A stretch of DNA of 29,097 bases. Origin: Thermoanaerobacterales bacterium UBA4877 (GTDB lineage Bacteria; Bacillota; Thermoanaerobacteria; Thermoanaerobacterales; UBA4877). Below the pieces are notes generated by a model. The model had not been told where the DNA came from, searched no databases, and saw only the letters and a program-made list of their open reading frames with translations. The stretch is taken from positions 1 through 29,097 of the forward strand of contig DHDL01000035.1 of assembly GCA_002399345.1 (NCBI GenBank), written 5' to 3'. How positions within the stretch are numbered: position 1 is the stretch's first letter; each line of letters begins with the position of its first letter. The position numbers and the translations under genes are program-made. This document shows, piece by piece, positions 1 to 8,097 of the stretch.

Positions 1-6
1 GTCATT

Positions 7-46
7 AGAAAGATAAAGGAGGGCGGGCACTCTCCTTTATCTTTCT
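7..46. terminator. Long perfect inverted repeat, probable terminator
   Basis: A 15-bp perfect stem (7-21 pairs with 32-46) encloses a 10-nt loop. The arms are purine-rich and pyrimidine-rich and end in CTTTATCTTTCT. No clean T-run follows on either strand, so this is either a factor-assisted or bidirectional terminator between the symporter gene and whatever lies left of the window, or simply a stable hairpin. Seen directly; the terminator role is inferred. Confidence 0.45.
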
Positions 47-176
47 TGATTACCGCATATTCCTGTTTAGTCAGTAATTATCCTATTTTAAACAAATAAA
101 AAACATGTCGTCATGAAGGCTATAAAAACCTTAAGCGAAGCATGTTCGTGCCAATCCCGGCAGACCGCTGCATATC

Positions 177-210
177 GCATACAGAAAAATGTTGTTTTCT
201 GCATGCTTTT
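177..210. terminator. Hairpin just 3' of the symporter stop codon
   Basis: A 12-bp stem (177-188 with 195-206) has a 6-nt loop and one imperfect position, which is a G-U pair in the minus-strand RNA and A-C in the plus-strand RNA. It starts 13 bases after the minus-strand stop at 219. The T-run (207-210) is on the plus side, and in the minus RNA the U residues sit inside the stem. It probably protects or terminates the symporter mRNA. The rest of 1-218 holds no gene I can support. Confidence 0.4.
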
Positions 211-218
211 AATATAAT

Positions 219-1814
219 TTATACGCAAGCCAATTCCGCGATGTTTAGTGAATGATCCCCAACCCTCTCAAGATTACTCAATAGATCTAAGTAAACCACT
301 CCGGAAGCCGGTTCACATTCTCCTCTATTTAATCTCTTGATATGATTATCTCTTAGATCCTCTTCTATCTTATCAATTTCATTCTCAAGCTTAAGGACAT
401 TTTGATAGCCCTCTGTGGAGGGCGAATCCATAACATCCAAAGCCTTCTTTACCGCATTGAAGACTACGTCCGTCATACCATGAATCTCTGAAAAAGCTAA
501 ATCGGAGTATTTAAGATTATTATCTATGCTATACTGAGCCATTTCGGCAACATTATCAGCATGATCCCCTATTCTCTCAATATCATTTATAATATGAAAC
601 ATTGATGTCACCTTCTTGGACTGTTCAGGCGAAAGTGATGTGTTAGAGATCTTAACCAAGTATTTAGTAATATCTGTTTCCAATTGATTGATATATCTTT
701 CCCTGTCAAACACCTTTTGACATTTTTGCGAATCATATTCAAAGAATGATTCCATTGAGACCTCAAGATTTTTTAGTGATATATAGCCCATCCTTATTGC
801 CTCTTTATATGCCTGGACAACCGATATGGACGGGGTTTCCAATATCCTTTCATCCAGATACTTAAGGCCGTTTTCTTCTTCTTTCACCTCACCCGGCAGT
901 ATACGTTGTACCAGTTTTACAAGATAACCGGCAAAAGGAAGTTGAATAAATGTATTAGTAACATTAAAAAGTGTATGAGCATTGGCGACCTGACGCGTTA
1001 TATCAGATGACATAAACTTTACTACAGCTGTCACCGGATTTAAAAATATCATAAAAATAGCAGTGCCGATAACATTAAAAAATGTATGAATAAGTGCCGC
1101 CCTTTTGGCTGTTCTATTTGCCCCAATACTCGCAAGAAGTGTTGCTACTGTTGTCCCTATATTATCACCGAACAATATAGGCAGTGCTGTTTCAATAGGC
1201 ATTAAACCTTGGAATGCCAGTGCCTGGATTATACCTATTGTTACACCTGAGCTTTGAAGTGTTGCCGTCATAATAAACCCTACAAGCACGCCGAGAAATC
1301 TGTTACGTCCAAGCATGAGAATCAGCCGGGAAAATTCCGGTACATTTTTTAATGGCTCCACTGAATTCCTCATCATATCCATACCCATGAACATAATTCC
1401 AAAACCTATTATGATTTCACCGATCTGCTTAATTTTCTTTGAGCCGAAAAACCATAGTACAACGCCGATGGCAATTGCAACAGGTGCTATATATGACAGC
1501 CTAAAGGCAATAAGCTGTGCGGTTATAGTCGTACCTATATTTGCCCCCATTATAACCCCTACCGCCTGCTCCAGGTTCATTAAACCCGCATTTACAAAGC
1601 CTACAACCATTATTGTTGTAGCGGAGCTGCTTTGCATTATGCCTGTAACAAATATACCTGCGATAACCCCCATATACTTATTTGTAGTTAATATTTTTAT
1701 AAAATGTTTCATTTTATCCCCGGCAGCTTTCTGCAAACTGTCGCCCATAAGACGCATGCCATACAGGAACATGGCCAGGCCGCCTACAAGTCCGGTTATC
1801 ACTTGCAAAGCCAT
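219..1814 (-). CDS. Na/Pi cotransporter family protein with PhoU-like tail
   Basis: Predicted inner-membrane sodium-dependent phosphate transporter (531 aa, a usual length for NptA/YjbB-type proteins). The N-terminal ~300 residues hold two inverted-type repeats: QSSSATT at 61-67 with GANIGTT at 90-96, and LQSSGVT at 186-192 with GDNIGTT at 216-222. These are the paired QSS motifs of the Na_Pi_cotrans family. Residues ~340-525 are soluble and helical and resemble a PhoU regulatory domain. The ATG start follows AAAGGAGG at good spacing. It stands alone, with the HAD gene upstream and hairpins downstream. Family knowledge says members move phosphate, in some cases outward; direction and ion cannot be read from sequence. 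Confidence 0.9.
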   Translation of the reverse strand: MALQVITGLVGGLAMFLYGMRLMGDSLQKAAGDKMKHFIKILTTNKYMGVIAGIFVTGIMQSSSATTIMVVGFVNAGLMNLEQAVGVIMGANIGTTITAQLIAFRLSYIAPVAIAIGVVLWFFGSKKIKQIGEIIIGFGIMFMGMDMMRNSVEPLKNVPEFSRLILMLGRNRFLGVLVGFIMTATLQSSGVTIGIIQALAFQGLMPIETALPILFGDNIGTTVATLLASIGANRTAKRAALIHTFFNVIGTAIFMIFLNPVTAVVKFMSSDITRQVANAHTLFNVTNTFIQLPFAGYLVKLVQRILPGEVKEEENGLKYLDERILETPSISVVQAYKEAIRMGYISLKNLEVSMESFFEYDSQKCQKVFDRERYINQLETDITKYLVKISNTSLSPEQSKKVTSMFHIINDIERIGDHADNVAEMAQYSIDNNLKYSDLAFSEIHGMTDVVFNAVKKALDVMDSPSTEGYQNVLKLENEIDKIEEDLRDNHIKRLNRGECEPASGVVYLDLLSNLERVGDHSLNIAELACV

Positions 1815-1988
1815 ATTGTACCTCCTTTAAAATTCAATGCTGCCACACACTTCATTACAGCAAAAAACAGCTGGGTTAGCTGACTATGTACTTCATATTT
1901 TCACCACTATCGTCGTAATTTATAATCACAGTCTTGCAAATACTTCATCTTGTCCTAAATTACGGCCTTTTTATTCTCTTAAAAACTT

Positions 1989-2819
1989 TCAGATACCGCT
2001 ATCATCACCAACAATAAAATGTCTAAGAGCTTGAGCCACACCATTGTTGTTCTCGGTAGCGGTTACATAATCGGACATATTTTTAACATCTTTCCTGCCA
2101 TTGCCCATTGCCACACTAATACCAGCCATCTTCAGCATAGAAATGTCGTTTTCGCTATCTCCCATGGCAAGCACCTCATCTTTACTTATGCCAAGATAGT
2201 TCATGAGTTCCGTTAATGCTAAACCTTTGTTAACCCCTAATGTAGTGACCTCAATATTTGTCGGTGTTGAGCTGCTTATTTCTACATTGAGTTCTTCTAA
2301 TTCGTTCCTGACTTTTTCTAGTTTATCCTTGTCTCTATCTACTATGACGTATTTAAGTATTTCCATGTCATGAGAATGTACCAATTTTTTTAAATCTTTA
2401 TCTACCACAAATTCAAGCTTGTCCTCATCTAAAAACAGATCGTTGCCTTTTAAATACACAAATTGTCCACCTAAATCTGTTTCCAAATACATCTTTGTTC
2501 TATCAAAAAAATGAAAATAGATATTGTATTTGTGACATATATCAATAACTGCTTCAGCTTCATTTTTACCCATGGGATGAAAGGCTATATCGTTGTATTC
2601 AGTATCCGTTACGTAAGCACCATTGCATGATATGATATAGATACCGCCTCCAAGGTAATTTGCATATCCCTTGGCTGATGTGAACAATCTACCCGTACTT
2701 AAAGAAATGTTTATATTTAGTTTTTTAATATAATCTAGTAATTTTTGATTTTCTTCAGAAATGTATTTATCAGAATTTAAGAGTGTACCATCCATATCCA
2801 TAGCTACCAATTTATACAC
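1989..2819 (-). CDS. Cof-type HAD-IIB family phosphatase
   Basis: Cytosolic haloacid-dehalogenase-type phosphatase of the Cof/YwtE class, 276 aa. From the chosen start, motif I is DMDGT with catalytic Asp8 and Asp10, the motif III lysine is near 198 (GVNKG), and motif IV is GDSEND at 220-225. The region between (about 80-185) forms the type IIB cap. A longer frame begins at GTG 2825, but AAGGGG is then only 3 nt away. GTG at 2819 gives 9-nt spacing and an N-terminus, MYKLVAMDMDGTL, matching the family. Cof members dephosphorylate sugar phosphates, FMN or PLP, so the substrate is not predictable. The 170 bp between this gene and the symporter shows no clear terminator. Confidence 0.88.
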   Translation of the reverse strand: MYKLVAMDMDGTLLNSDKYISEENQKLLDYIKKLNINISLSTGRLFTSAKGYANYLGGGIYIISCNGAYVTDTEYNDIAFHPMGKNEAEAVIDICHKYNIYFHFFDRTKMYLETDLGGQFVYLKGNDLFLDEDKLEFVVDKDLKKLVHSHDMEILKYVIVDRDKDKLEKVRNELEELNVEISSSTPTNIEVTTLGVNKGLALTELMNYLGISKDEVLAMGDSENDISMLKMAGISVAMGNGRKDVKNMSDYVTATENNNGVAQALRHFIVGDDSGI

Positions 2820-3036
2820 AAGCACTATCCCCTTACGGAAAATTTTTGATAGATTCTTAGCATTAATTATATAGGCAATTTGTAAGTGATAAATTAATAT
2901 ACCGGAATCAAATTTATCTTTGGCATATTAATTATACTATAAAAGACACAATTTAAAAAGCCTGTTTTCAAAAGATATATATATGTAGAAAATACCGTTT
3001 TCTTGGTATTTATGGATGTCTAACCTTAAATTAAAT
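2820..3036. other. AT-rich divergent intergenic region
   Basis: Upstream region of the HAD gene (minus) and perR (plus). On the minus strand two TATAAT-like -10 elements lie at 2931-2936 and 2866-2871, but neither has a convincing -35. A short inverted repeat AAATACC/GGTATTT (2990-2996 with 3005-3011) is unremarkable in this composition. No gene is supported here. Confidence 0.4.
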
Positions 3037-3065
3037 TTGACTAAACCAGACAGTTGATCTATAAT
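3037..3065 (+). promoter_or_regulatory. Sigma-A promoter of perR
   Basis: TTGACT (3037-3042), a 17-nt spacer, then TATAAT (3060-3065): five of six and six of six matches at ideal spacing. Transcription should start near 3072, giving a leader of about 37 nt. Confidence 0.85.
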
Positions 3066-3077
3066 ATAAAAGATATT

Positions 3078-3095
3078 AATTATTCATTGATAATT
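3078..3095. promoter_or_regulatory. Possible PerR/Fur operator
   Basis: AATTAT and ATATAAT-type half sites (AATTAT 3078-3083 and ATAATT 3090-3095) form an inverted repeat spaced by 6 nt, just downstream of the predicted perR start site. The position suits autorepression, which is common for PerR. The match to a textbook Per box is only partial and the DNA is AT-rich, so this is tentative. Confidence 0.35.
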
Positions 3096-3108
3096 GGTGG
3101 TGAAAATA

Positions 3109-3528
3109 ATGGAAGAGAATGTTGCGTCACTTTTGAAAAAAAACGGAATAAAAGCCACTCCACAAAGGCTTGCTATATATAATATACTAAAAAACACTAA
3201 ATCCCATCCCAGTGCCGAAACCATATATAAGGGATTATCAAAACAATTTCCTACGATGAGTTTGGCAACTGTTTACAAAACGCTCGGCTTATTGAGCAGG
3301 ATAGGCCTCATACAGGAAATTAACGTGGGTGAGGACAGCTTCAGATATGATGCCAATACTGCTCCTCATCCCCACATTGTATGTCTTAAATGCAAGAGAG
3401 TTGATGACGTTGGTGGCTACGATGTACCCCAGTCATATGATACCATTGCGAAAAATACGCACTACAAGATTTTATCACATCAATTGTACTTTTATGGTTA
3501 TTGCCCTGAATGCAAAAAAGGAGAATGA
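3109..3528 (+). CDS. perR: Fur-family peroxide regulator, PerR type
   Basis: Cytosolic metal-dependent DNA-binding repressor of 139 aa. Residues 1-80 form the winged helix (ATPQRLAIY; SLATVYKTL). The C-terminal dimer domain has structural zinc cysteines CLKC (92, 95) and CPEC (132, 135). The regulatory-site ligands align with Bacillus PerR: His33, Asp81, His87, His89 and Asp100. Asp at the last position, where Fur has Glu, is the feature that favours PerR, whose histidines are oxidised by peroxide through bound iron. An upstream in-frame TTG at 3094 exists, but GGTGGTG at 3096-3102 sits 6 nt before ATG 3109, which fixes the start. It is monocistronic, with its stop inside the terminator stem. 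Zur or Fur function is the alternative. Confidence 0.87.
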   Translation: MEENVASLLKKNGIKATPQRLAIYNILKNTKSHPSAETIYKGLSKQFPTMSLATVYKTLGLLSRIGLIQEINVGEDSFRYDANTAPHPHIVCLKCKRVDDVGGYDVPQSYDTIAKNTHYKILSHQLYFYGYCPECKKGE

Positions 3529-3543
3529 CTCATTCTCCTTTTT
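3514..3543. terminator. Bidirectional intrinsic terminator
   Basis: GGAGAATGA and TCATTCTCC form a near-continuous palindrome (3520-3538) flanked by six A on the left and five T on the right, so it works in both directions. It ends perR (its TGA is in the stem) and the convergent aminotransferase/cobalamin transcript. Confidence 0.88.
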
Positions 3544-4706
3544 TATATAGTACGCAGGAATCTTTTAATCCTACTAACCGCTTCTCTCAAATCATCCATT
3601 GAACTCGCGTAAGATAACCTTATAAAACCATCACCATTTTCACCAAATGCATCCCCCGGTACCGCCGCAACTTTTCCCTCATAAAGAAGCCGGGTGGCAA
3701 AATCATTGGATGACAGTCCAGTATACTTAATGGATGGAAATATATAAAAGGCCCCATGAGGCTCGAAACAGTTAAGTCCCATATCTCTTATCTCTCCCAG
3801 TAAAAACCTTCTCCTGCGGTCATATTCATCCAACATTCTTTTTATATCCTTGTCTCCGTTTTTCAATGCTTCAATGGCGGCATACTGCCCCATTATAGGC
3901 GCACAGGTTACATTATACTGGTGAACCTTTACCATTTCTTTAACAAAAAACTCCGGTGCCGCTATATACCCCAGTCTCCAGCCTGTCATAGCATAGGTTT
4001 TGGAAAACCCATTTACGGTTATAGTCCGCTGCCACATATCCTTGAGACTTGCTATGGATGTATGCTTTATCCCATAAGTGAGCTCACTGTAGATTTCATC
4101 CGATATTACCATCAAGTCGTGTTTCTTTACAACCTCGGCTACACCCACAAGCTCTTCTTCAGTCATTACCGCCCCTGTCGGGTTGTTGGGATACGGAAGG
4201 ATCAGAACCTTTGTCTTATCTGTTATGTAATTTTCCAATATATCCGGTCTAAGTACAAAATTATCTTTTTCATATGTAGGAACAAACCGAGGAATTCCGC
4301 CCGCCATAATTGTGCACGGCTGGTATGCCACAAATGAAGGCTGAGGGATTAAAACCTCGTCGCCTTCGGATACCAATGACCTGAGCGCCGTATCGATAGC
4401 CTGGCTGACACCGATGGTTACAATTATTTCCGTTTGAGGATTATAGCTTATACTATACCTGTTCAGCAAAAATTCCGCAATACCTTGCCTTAATTCCAAA
4501 AGCCCCATATTATGGGTATAAAATGTATGCCCATTATCCAAAGCCTCTTTAGCGGCATCAATGATATGCTTGGGCGTAACAAAGTCAGGCTGTCCCAAGC
4601 TTAAAGAAATGACGCCGTCTACCTTGGCTGCCATATTGGTGAAATTGCGGATACCCGACGGCTGAATGGATTTTACCCTATCCGATAAATATTTTTTATA
4701 ATTCAC
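3543..4706 (-). CDS. Class I/II PLP-dependent aminotransferase
   Basis: Fold type I aminotransferase, 387 aa, of the aspartate aminotransferase Igamma/PatA/YugH kind, cytosolic. Visible hallmarks are LGQPDF near 37-42, PNNPTG at 173-178, the SDEIY cofactor-binding segment at 202-206, SKTYAMTGWR with the Schiff-base Lys236 and Arg244, and an RLSYA carboxylate-binding segment near the C-terminus. A longer frame starts at GTG 4730, but its codons run through the ribosome binding site AGGGGGG (4714-4720). GTG 4706 lies 7 nt after it. The gene follows cobC by 38 bp with no hairpin, so it is probably the last gene of the B12 riboswitch operon. It lacks the look of the threonine-phosphate decarboxylase CobD. 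The substrate is unknown; aspartate, alanine or N-acetyl-diaminopimelate are possible. Confidence 0.87.
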   Translation of the reverse strand: MNYKKYLSDRVKSIQPSGIRNFTNMAAKVDGVISLSLGQPDFVTPKHIIDAAKEALDNGHTFYTHNMGLLELRQGIAEFLLNRYSISYNPQTEIIVTIGVSQAIDTALRSLVSEGDEVLIPQPSFVAYQPCTIMAGGIPRFVPTYEKDNFVLRPDILENYITDKTKVLILPYPNNPTGAVMTEEELVGVAEVVKKHDLMVISDEIYSELTYGIKHTSIASLKDMWQRTITVNGFSKTYAMTGWRLGYIAAPEFFVKEMVKVHQYNVTCAPIMGQYAAIEALKNGDKDIKRMLDEYDRRRRFLLGEIRDMGLNCFEPHGAFYIFPSIKYTGLSSNDFATRLLYEGKVAAVPGDAFGENGDGFIRLSYASSMDDLREAVSRIKRFLRTI

Positions 4707-4744
4707 ATACACTCCCCCCTTAATGAACACGTATTTTATGAATT

Positions 4745-5311
4745 CTATAAGATTTTAGAAAATCCTCTCTCATTTATTAAATACCCCGTTGCATATTTGC
4801 AACCAACATTAAAAAATTGTTTTCTATCCTTGAGGAACACCGCAGAAATTATCGAGTTTATATATCCGGCATGAGTTAAAAACAATAAATCGCCGTCTAT
4901 GCCTTCGGTATTATTTTTAAAATTTTTAACACACCTGTCTATATATTGAGATACATCATCTCCGCCCGGAAATGTAAAGTTCAGCGGCCTGGCCATATAT
5001 TCAGCCCAACCTTCGTGATATTTTTCCATTATCTCCTTGTAGCTAAGTCCCTCCCACGCGCCAAAATCAATCTCGCTTAAGTCCGGGTCAATAGTATACG
5101 AGACATGTTTAATATCAGATAATATCCTTGTGGGAATAATGCATCTTTTCATCGGGCTGGATACAATGGTTTCTAAATGTATATCTTTAAAATAATTGAT
5201 TATGCTGTATAACTGCTTCCTGCCTGTCTTTGATAATTCAGAATCTGTAATTCCAATATATCTTCCATGCATAGTAATTTCGGGATGCCTAACAATATAG
5301 ACCCTCTTCAC
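4745..5311 (-). CDS. cobC: Histidine phosphatase, probable alpha-ribazole phosphatase
   Basis: Small (188 aa) cytosolic phosphoglycerate-mutase-fold phosphatase. The catalytic residues are in place: Arg8-His9 at the N-terminus, SSPMKR ending in Arg56, Glu80 in LSEIDFGAWEG, and His147 in THAGY. The segment DFGAWEG is typical of CobC, which removes the 5'-phosphate from alpha-ribazole phosphate or adenosylcobalamin phosphate. The usual RHGE is here RHPE, an unusual Gly-to-Pro change beside the nucleophilic His. It starts with GTG in a GTGA overlap with the cobS stop, so the two are translationally coupled. The cobalamin setting drives the name; the substrate is inferred from context. Confidence 0.82.
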   Translation of the reverse strand: MKRVYIVRHPEITMHGRYIGITDSELSKTGRKQLYSIINYFKDIHLETIVSSPMKRCIIPTRILSDIKHVSYTIDPDLSEIDFGAWEGLSYKEIMEKYHEGWAEYMARPLNFTFPGGDDVSQYIDRCVKNFKNNTEGIDGDLLFLTHAGYINSIISAVFLKDRKQFFNVGCKYATGYLINERGFSKIL

Positions 5312-6036
5312 AGTATCACCGCCTGTGCATATGACACCAAAAGATACGTAATCTCAGAGAGCACCAACGAGGCACCTAATGCATCACCGTTTATACCTCC
5401 CATCCTGGAAGATATGCTCCTAATAAAAATTAAAGCAAATATAACTGCGCATATCGCGGGAAATATAAATCTTACGCCCATTGCGAACAGGCCTGCAGCA
5501 ATTGTTATAATGGTTGAAATAATAAATTCCTTAATCCCGGCTTTATTACAAAACATGTACCCCAGCCCCTCTTTTCTTGCCGGCCTAAAGAGGACAGCCA
5601 TAATAGTCATACTGTACCTGCCTGCAATAGGGAATGTAAATAGCACTCTGTAATCCACATATGAAACCAACTTTATATAAAAGACAGATGCCAAAAATAT
5701 AGAAATGACGGAGAAGGTACCTACCCTGCTGTCTTTCATTATACTAACAAAGTCTTTTCCACGTGTCCCGCTGGCCAGGCCATCAACGCAATCGGCCAGA
5801 CCGTCCAAATGAAATCCCAGGGCAACATACACGTATACCGTGAGCGCAATAAGAGACGCAATATCCTTCCCCAGCAATGATACTATGTAAAATACGGCAG
5901 ATACCAATATTCCGAGTAAAATACCAACAACCGGGAAATACGCGGTGCATCCTGAAAAATCTTTTTCTGTCGGTTTCATATCAATATAAAAAGGCGTTCT
6001 TACAAGAAACATCAAAGCAATTAAAATCAACCTCAT
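5308..6036 (-). CDS. cobS: Adenosylcobinamide-GDP ribazoletransferase (cobalamin synthase)
   Basis: Integral membrane enzyme (242 aa) that joins adenosylcobinamide-GDP and alpha-ribazole(-phosphate), the last assembly step of cobalamin. The diagnostic DGLADCVDG motif follows GFHL at about residue 80, and FLVRTPF near the start and FPVVGILLG at 34-42 are typical of the family. Several hydrophobic helices cover the rest. The ATG is preceded by AAAGGGG and lies 4 nt after the cobU stop. The 3' end overlaps the cobC start by 4 nt. Its place between cobU (which makes the GDP substrate) and cobC (product phosphatase) fits a nucleotide-loop assembly block. Confidence 0.95.
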   Translation of the reverse strand: MRLILIALMFLVRTPFYIDMKPTEKDFSGCTAYFPVVGILLGILVSAVFYIVSLLGKDIASLIALTVYVYVALGFHLDGLADCVDGLASGTRGKDFVSIMKDSRVGTFSVISIFLASVFYIKLVSYVDYRVLFTFPIAGRYSMTIMAVLFRPARKEGLGYMFCNKAGIKEFIISTIITIAAGLFAMGVRFIFPAICAVIFALIFIRSISSRMGGINGDALGASLVLSEITYLLVSYAQAVIL

Positions 6037-6040
6037 AAAA

Positions 6041-6595
6041 CTACCCCTTTATCTTAAGTGGTATTCCGGAAATCATAAGATATACACTATCGCATATTCT
6101 GGCCAGCCGCTGATTAGCAAAACCTGCAATATCCCGGAATGCACGCCCCAGTGGATACTCAGATACCAAAGACATACCCACCTCATTGGTAACCAAAATA
6201 ACGCATCCGGTAAATCCTACGGCTGCCGCGCAAATTTCATCTATTTCTTTCATAACCTCTGACTCGGCCTTTTCTAAATCGGCTGAGTTGGGATGATCCC
6301 AGTCAATCCCTATATCCATCAGGACATTGGTTATCATTACCGTAATGCAGTCTACAAGAATCGCATCGGCATCCCCGCATTTTGCGATGGCTGCACTCAG
6401 CCCCCGGTTTTTTTCAACGGTTGCCCACCCGGATGGTCGCCTTTTTTTATGCCTTTGTATCCGTTGCTTCATTTCCTCATCCAGCGGCACGGCAGTGGCT
6501 ATATATACCACTCTTTTAAACCTTGATGCCATTTTCTCCGCCATACGGCTTTTGCCCGACCGGGCCCCGCCGGTGACTAAAATCACTTCGCTCAT
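6041..6595 (-). CDS. cobU: Adenosylcobinamide kinase / adenosylcobinamide-phosphate guanylyltransferase
   Basis: Bifunctional cytosolic enzyme, 184 aa, that phosphorylates adenosylcobinamide and then activates it with GTP to adenosylcobinamide-GDP for CobS. The P-loop GGARSGKS is at 9-16. RHKKRRPSGWATVE holds His49, which aligns with the guanylylated histidine of the Salmonella enzyme. The C-terminal VTNEVGMSLVSEYPLGRAFRD segment is highly characteristic (shown here only to place it near residues 136-156). Two in-frame ATGs exist; ATG 6601 abuts the AAGGTGA site, while ATG 6595 is 6 nt from it and gives the usual MSEVILVTGG start. Neighbours are cobQ 32 bp upstream and cobS 4 bp downstream. 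Confidence 0.94.
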   Translation of the reverse strand: MSEVILVTGGARSGKSRMAEKMASRFKRVVYIATAVPLDEEMKQRIQRHKKRRPSGWATVEKNRGLSAAIAKCGDADAILVDCITVMITNVLMDIGIDWDHPNSADLEKAESEVMKEIDEICAAAVGFTGCVILVTNEVGMSLVSEYPLGRAFRDIAGFANQRLARICDSVYLMISGIPLKIKG

Positions 6596-6627
6596 ATACA
6601 TTCACCTTCATCATTTTACTTAATTCA

Positions 6628-8091
6628 TTATTTGAGCAGGTTGTATACAAAACCCATATCCAGCTTTTTCCTCACTGTCTGAGCCAGCAAATCATACTGC
6701 TCTTCCTTCTTTTTCCTGAAATCTATCTTAAGTTTCAAAGGATCAAGTCCTTTTGCCTTTCTTATGTTGTTTATAAGTCCTACGGCAAAAACATTGTTTT
6801 CAAATATACCATGAAGATATGTACCCATCGCCCTTCCCGTTGCATCCAATGATATAAGCCCCTTTTTAGATATTTGGCTTCCGCCTACAAATCTTGTTGT
6901 ACCCATATGTATCTCATAGCCCCTTACTTCAAGACCGTTAAGTCCCTCAATTATTCCTCTACCATCCCGTATGACATCAGCCGAATTTACGGTAAGCTTA
7001 TCTTGCTCAAACACAGTCGAAGCATCAAATATCCCCAGCCCCTGCGTCTCGCTTTTCTCTTCTACACCCGTAGGATCGGATATATATCTTCCCATCATCT
7101 GATATCCTCCGCAGACACCTATCACAATGCCGCCACTATTATAAAACTCTGTAATCTTATCAGCTATACCTGCGCTGCGCAAACTCTGTAGATCACCTAT
7201 GGTGTTTTTACTGCCGGGTAATATAATAACATCGGGCTGACCGATGTCCTCCTCTCTCTTAACATATCGTAAGTTTATACCCGGATAGTAAAGCAGTGGG
7301 TTAAAATCTGTAAAATTAGATATATGCGGCAGGTATATGACCGCAATGTCTATATCATTCCCTGTAGATACGCTGTGCACCGATGGGGTATCCTCCTCAT
7401 CCAGGCTGATATTCATGTAGGGAGTCACCCCCACTGTGGGAAGGCCGGTTATCCCCTTTAGCATATCAAGGCCAGGCCGAAGCAGCTCATAATCCCCGCG
7501 GAATTTATTTATTATAAATCCCTTTATCCTGTCGCGGTCATCCGGTAAAAGATCCAATGTACCCACAAATGATGCAAATACTCCTCCCCTGTCTATATCC
7601 CCCACCAATAGAACAGGGCAGTTAATTAAACGCGCCATTCCCATATTTACAATATCATGGTCCATGAGATTTATTTCCGCGGGACTGCCCGCGCCCTCAA
7701 GAATAATATAATCATATTCACTTTTAAGATCCATAAAGGCATCATAAACAATCCTTTTTATTTCATCCTTATAATTTTCATATGCCCCGGCATCCAGATT
7801 TTTGCGCGGCTTTCCCATGAGCACCACCTGCGAACCCACATCAGAAGTAGGTTTTAATAAAACAGGATTCATCCTTACATCCGGCACGATCCCCGCCGCC
7901 TCAGCCTGCATTACCTGAGCCCTGCCCATCTCCAACCCTTCATGGGTCACGTATGAATTTAAGGCCATATTCTGCGCCTTAAATGGGGCAACCTTAAACC
8001 CATCCTGCCTCATAATCCGTAGCAAAGCGGCCGTCATCACACTCTTGCCTACGTCGGACTGGGTTCCCTGTAGCATAAGACAACCATGCAT
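6628..8091 (-). CDS. cobQ: Adenosylcobyric acid synthase (glutamine-hydrolysing)
   Basis: Cytosolic amidotransferase, 487 aa (normal length), that amidates four carboxylates (b, d, e, g) of adenosylcobyrinic a,c-diamide using glutamine and ATP. The N-terminal dethiobiotin-synthetase-like domain carries P-loop GTQSDVGKS at 9-17 and the CobQ-typical KAQNMALNSYV at 38-48. The C-terminal class I glutaminase domain has the nucleophile Cys327 in GVCGGYQMMG and His427 in GTYLHGIFE. It starts at ATG with GGGAGGTGAA, a site made from the last codons and stop of btuD. With no other corrin-ring genes in the window, it may act on imported corrinoid precursors or with genes elsewhere. Confidence 0.96.
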   Translation of the reverse strand: MHGCLMLQGTQSDVGKSVMTAALLRIMRQDGFKVAPFKAQNMALNSYVTHEGLEMGRAQVMQAEAAGIVPDVRMNPVLLKPTSDVGSQVVLMGKPRKNLDAGAYENYKDEIKRIVYDAFMDLKSEYDYIILEGAGSPAEINLMDHDIVNMGMARLINCPVLLVGDIDRGGVFASFVGTLDLLPDDRDRIKGFIINKFRGDYELLRPGLDMLKGITGLPTVGVTPYMNISLDEEDTPSVHSVSTGNDIDIAVIYLPHISNFTDFNPLLYYPGINLRYVKREEDIGQPDVIILPGSKNTIGDLQSLRSAGIADKITEFYNSGGIVIGVCGGYQMMGRYISDPTGVEEKSETQGLGIFDASTVFEQDKLTVNSADVIRDGRGIIEGLNGLEVRGYEIHMGTTRFVGGSQISKKGLISLDATGRAMGTYLHGIFENNVFAVGLINNIRKAKGLDPLKLKIDFRKKKEEQYDLLAQTVRKKLDMGFVYNLLK

Positions 8092-8097
8092 ATAAAT

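Noticed and set aside
1837..2034. 65-codon plus-strand frame between the symporter and HAD genes
   Set aside because: No ribosome binding site, no recognisable protein pattern, and it overlaps the HAD C-terminus antisense.
2990..3011. AAATACC/GGTATTT hairpin as a regulatory element
   Set aside because: 7-bp AT-rich repeat upstream of the perR promoter; expected by chance in this composition.
3329..3550. Second plus-strand frame inside perR
   Set aside because: Out-of-frame shadow of a well-supported gene, running through the terminator.
3543..4706. Aminotransferase as CobD (threonine-phosphate decarboxylase)
   Set aside because: Its motifs (LGQPDF, SKTYAMTGWR, SDEIY) are those of aspartate-type aminotransferases, and the CobD-like N-terminus is absent.
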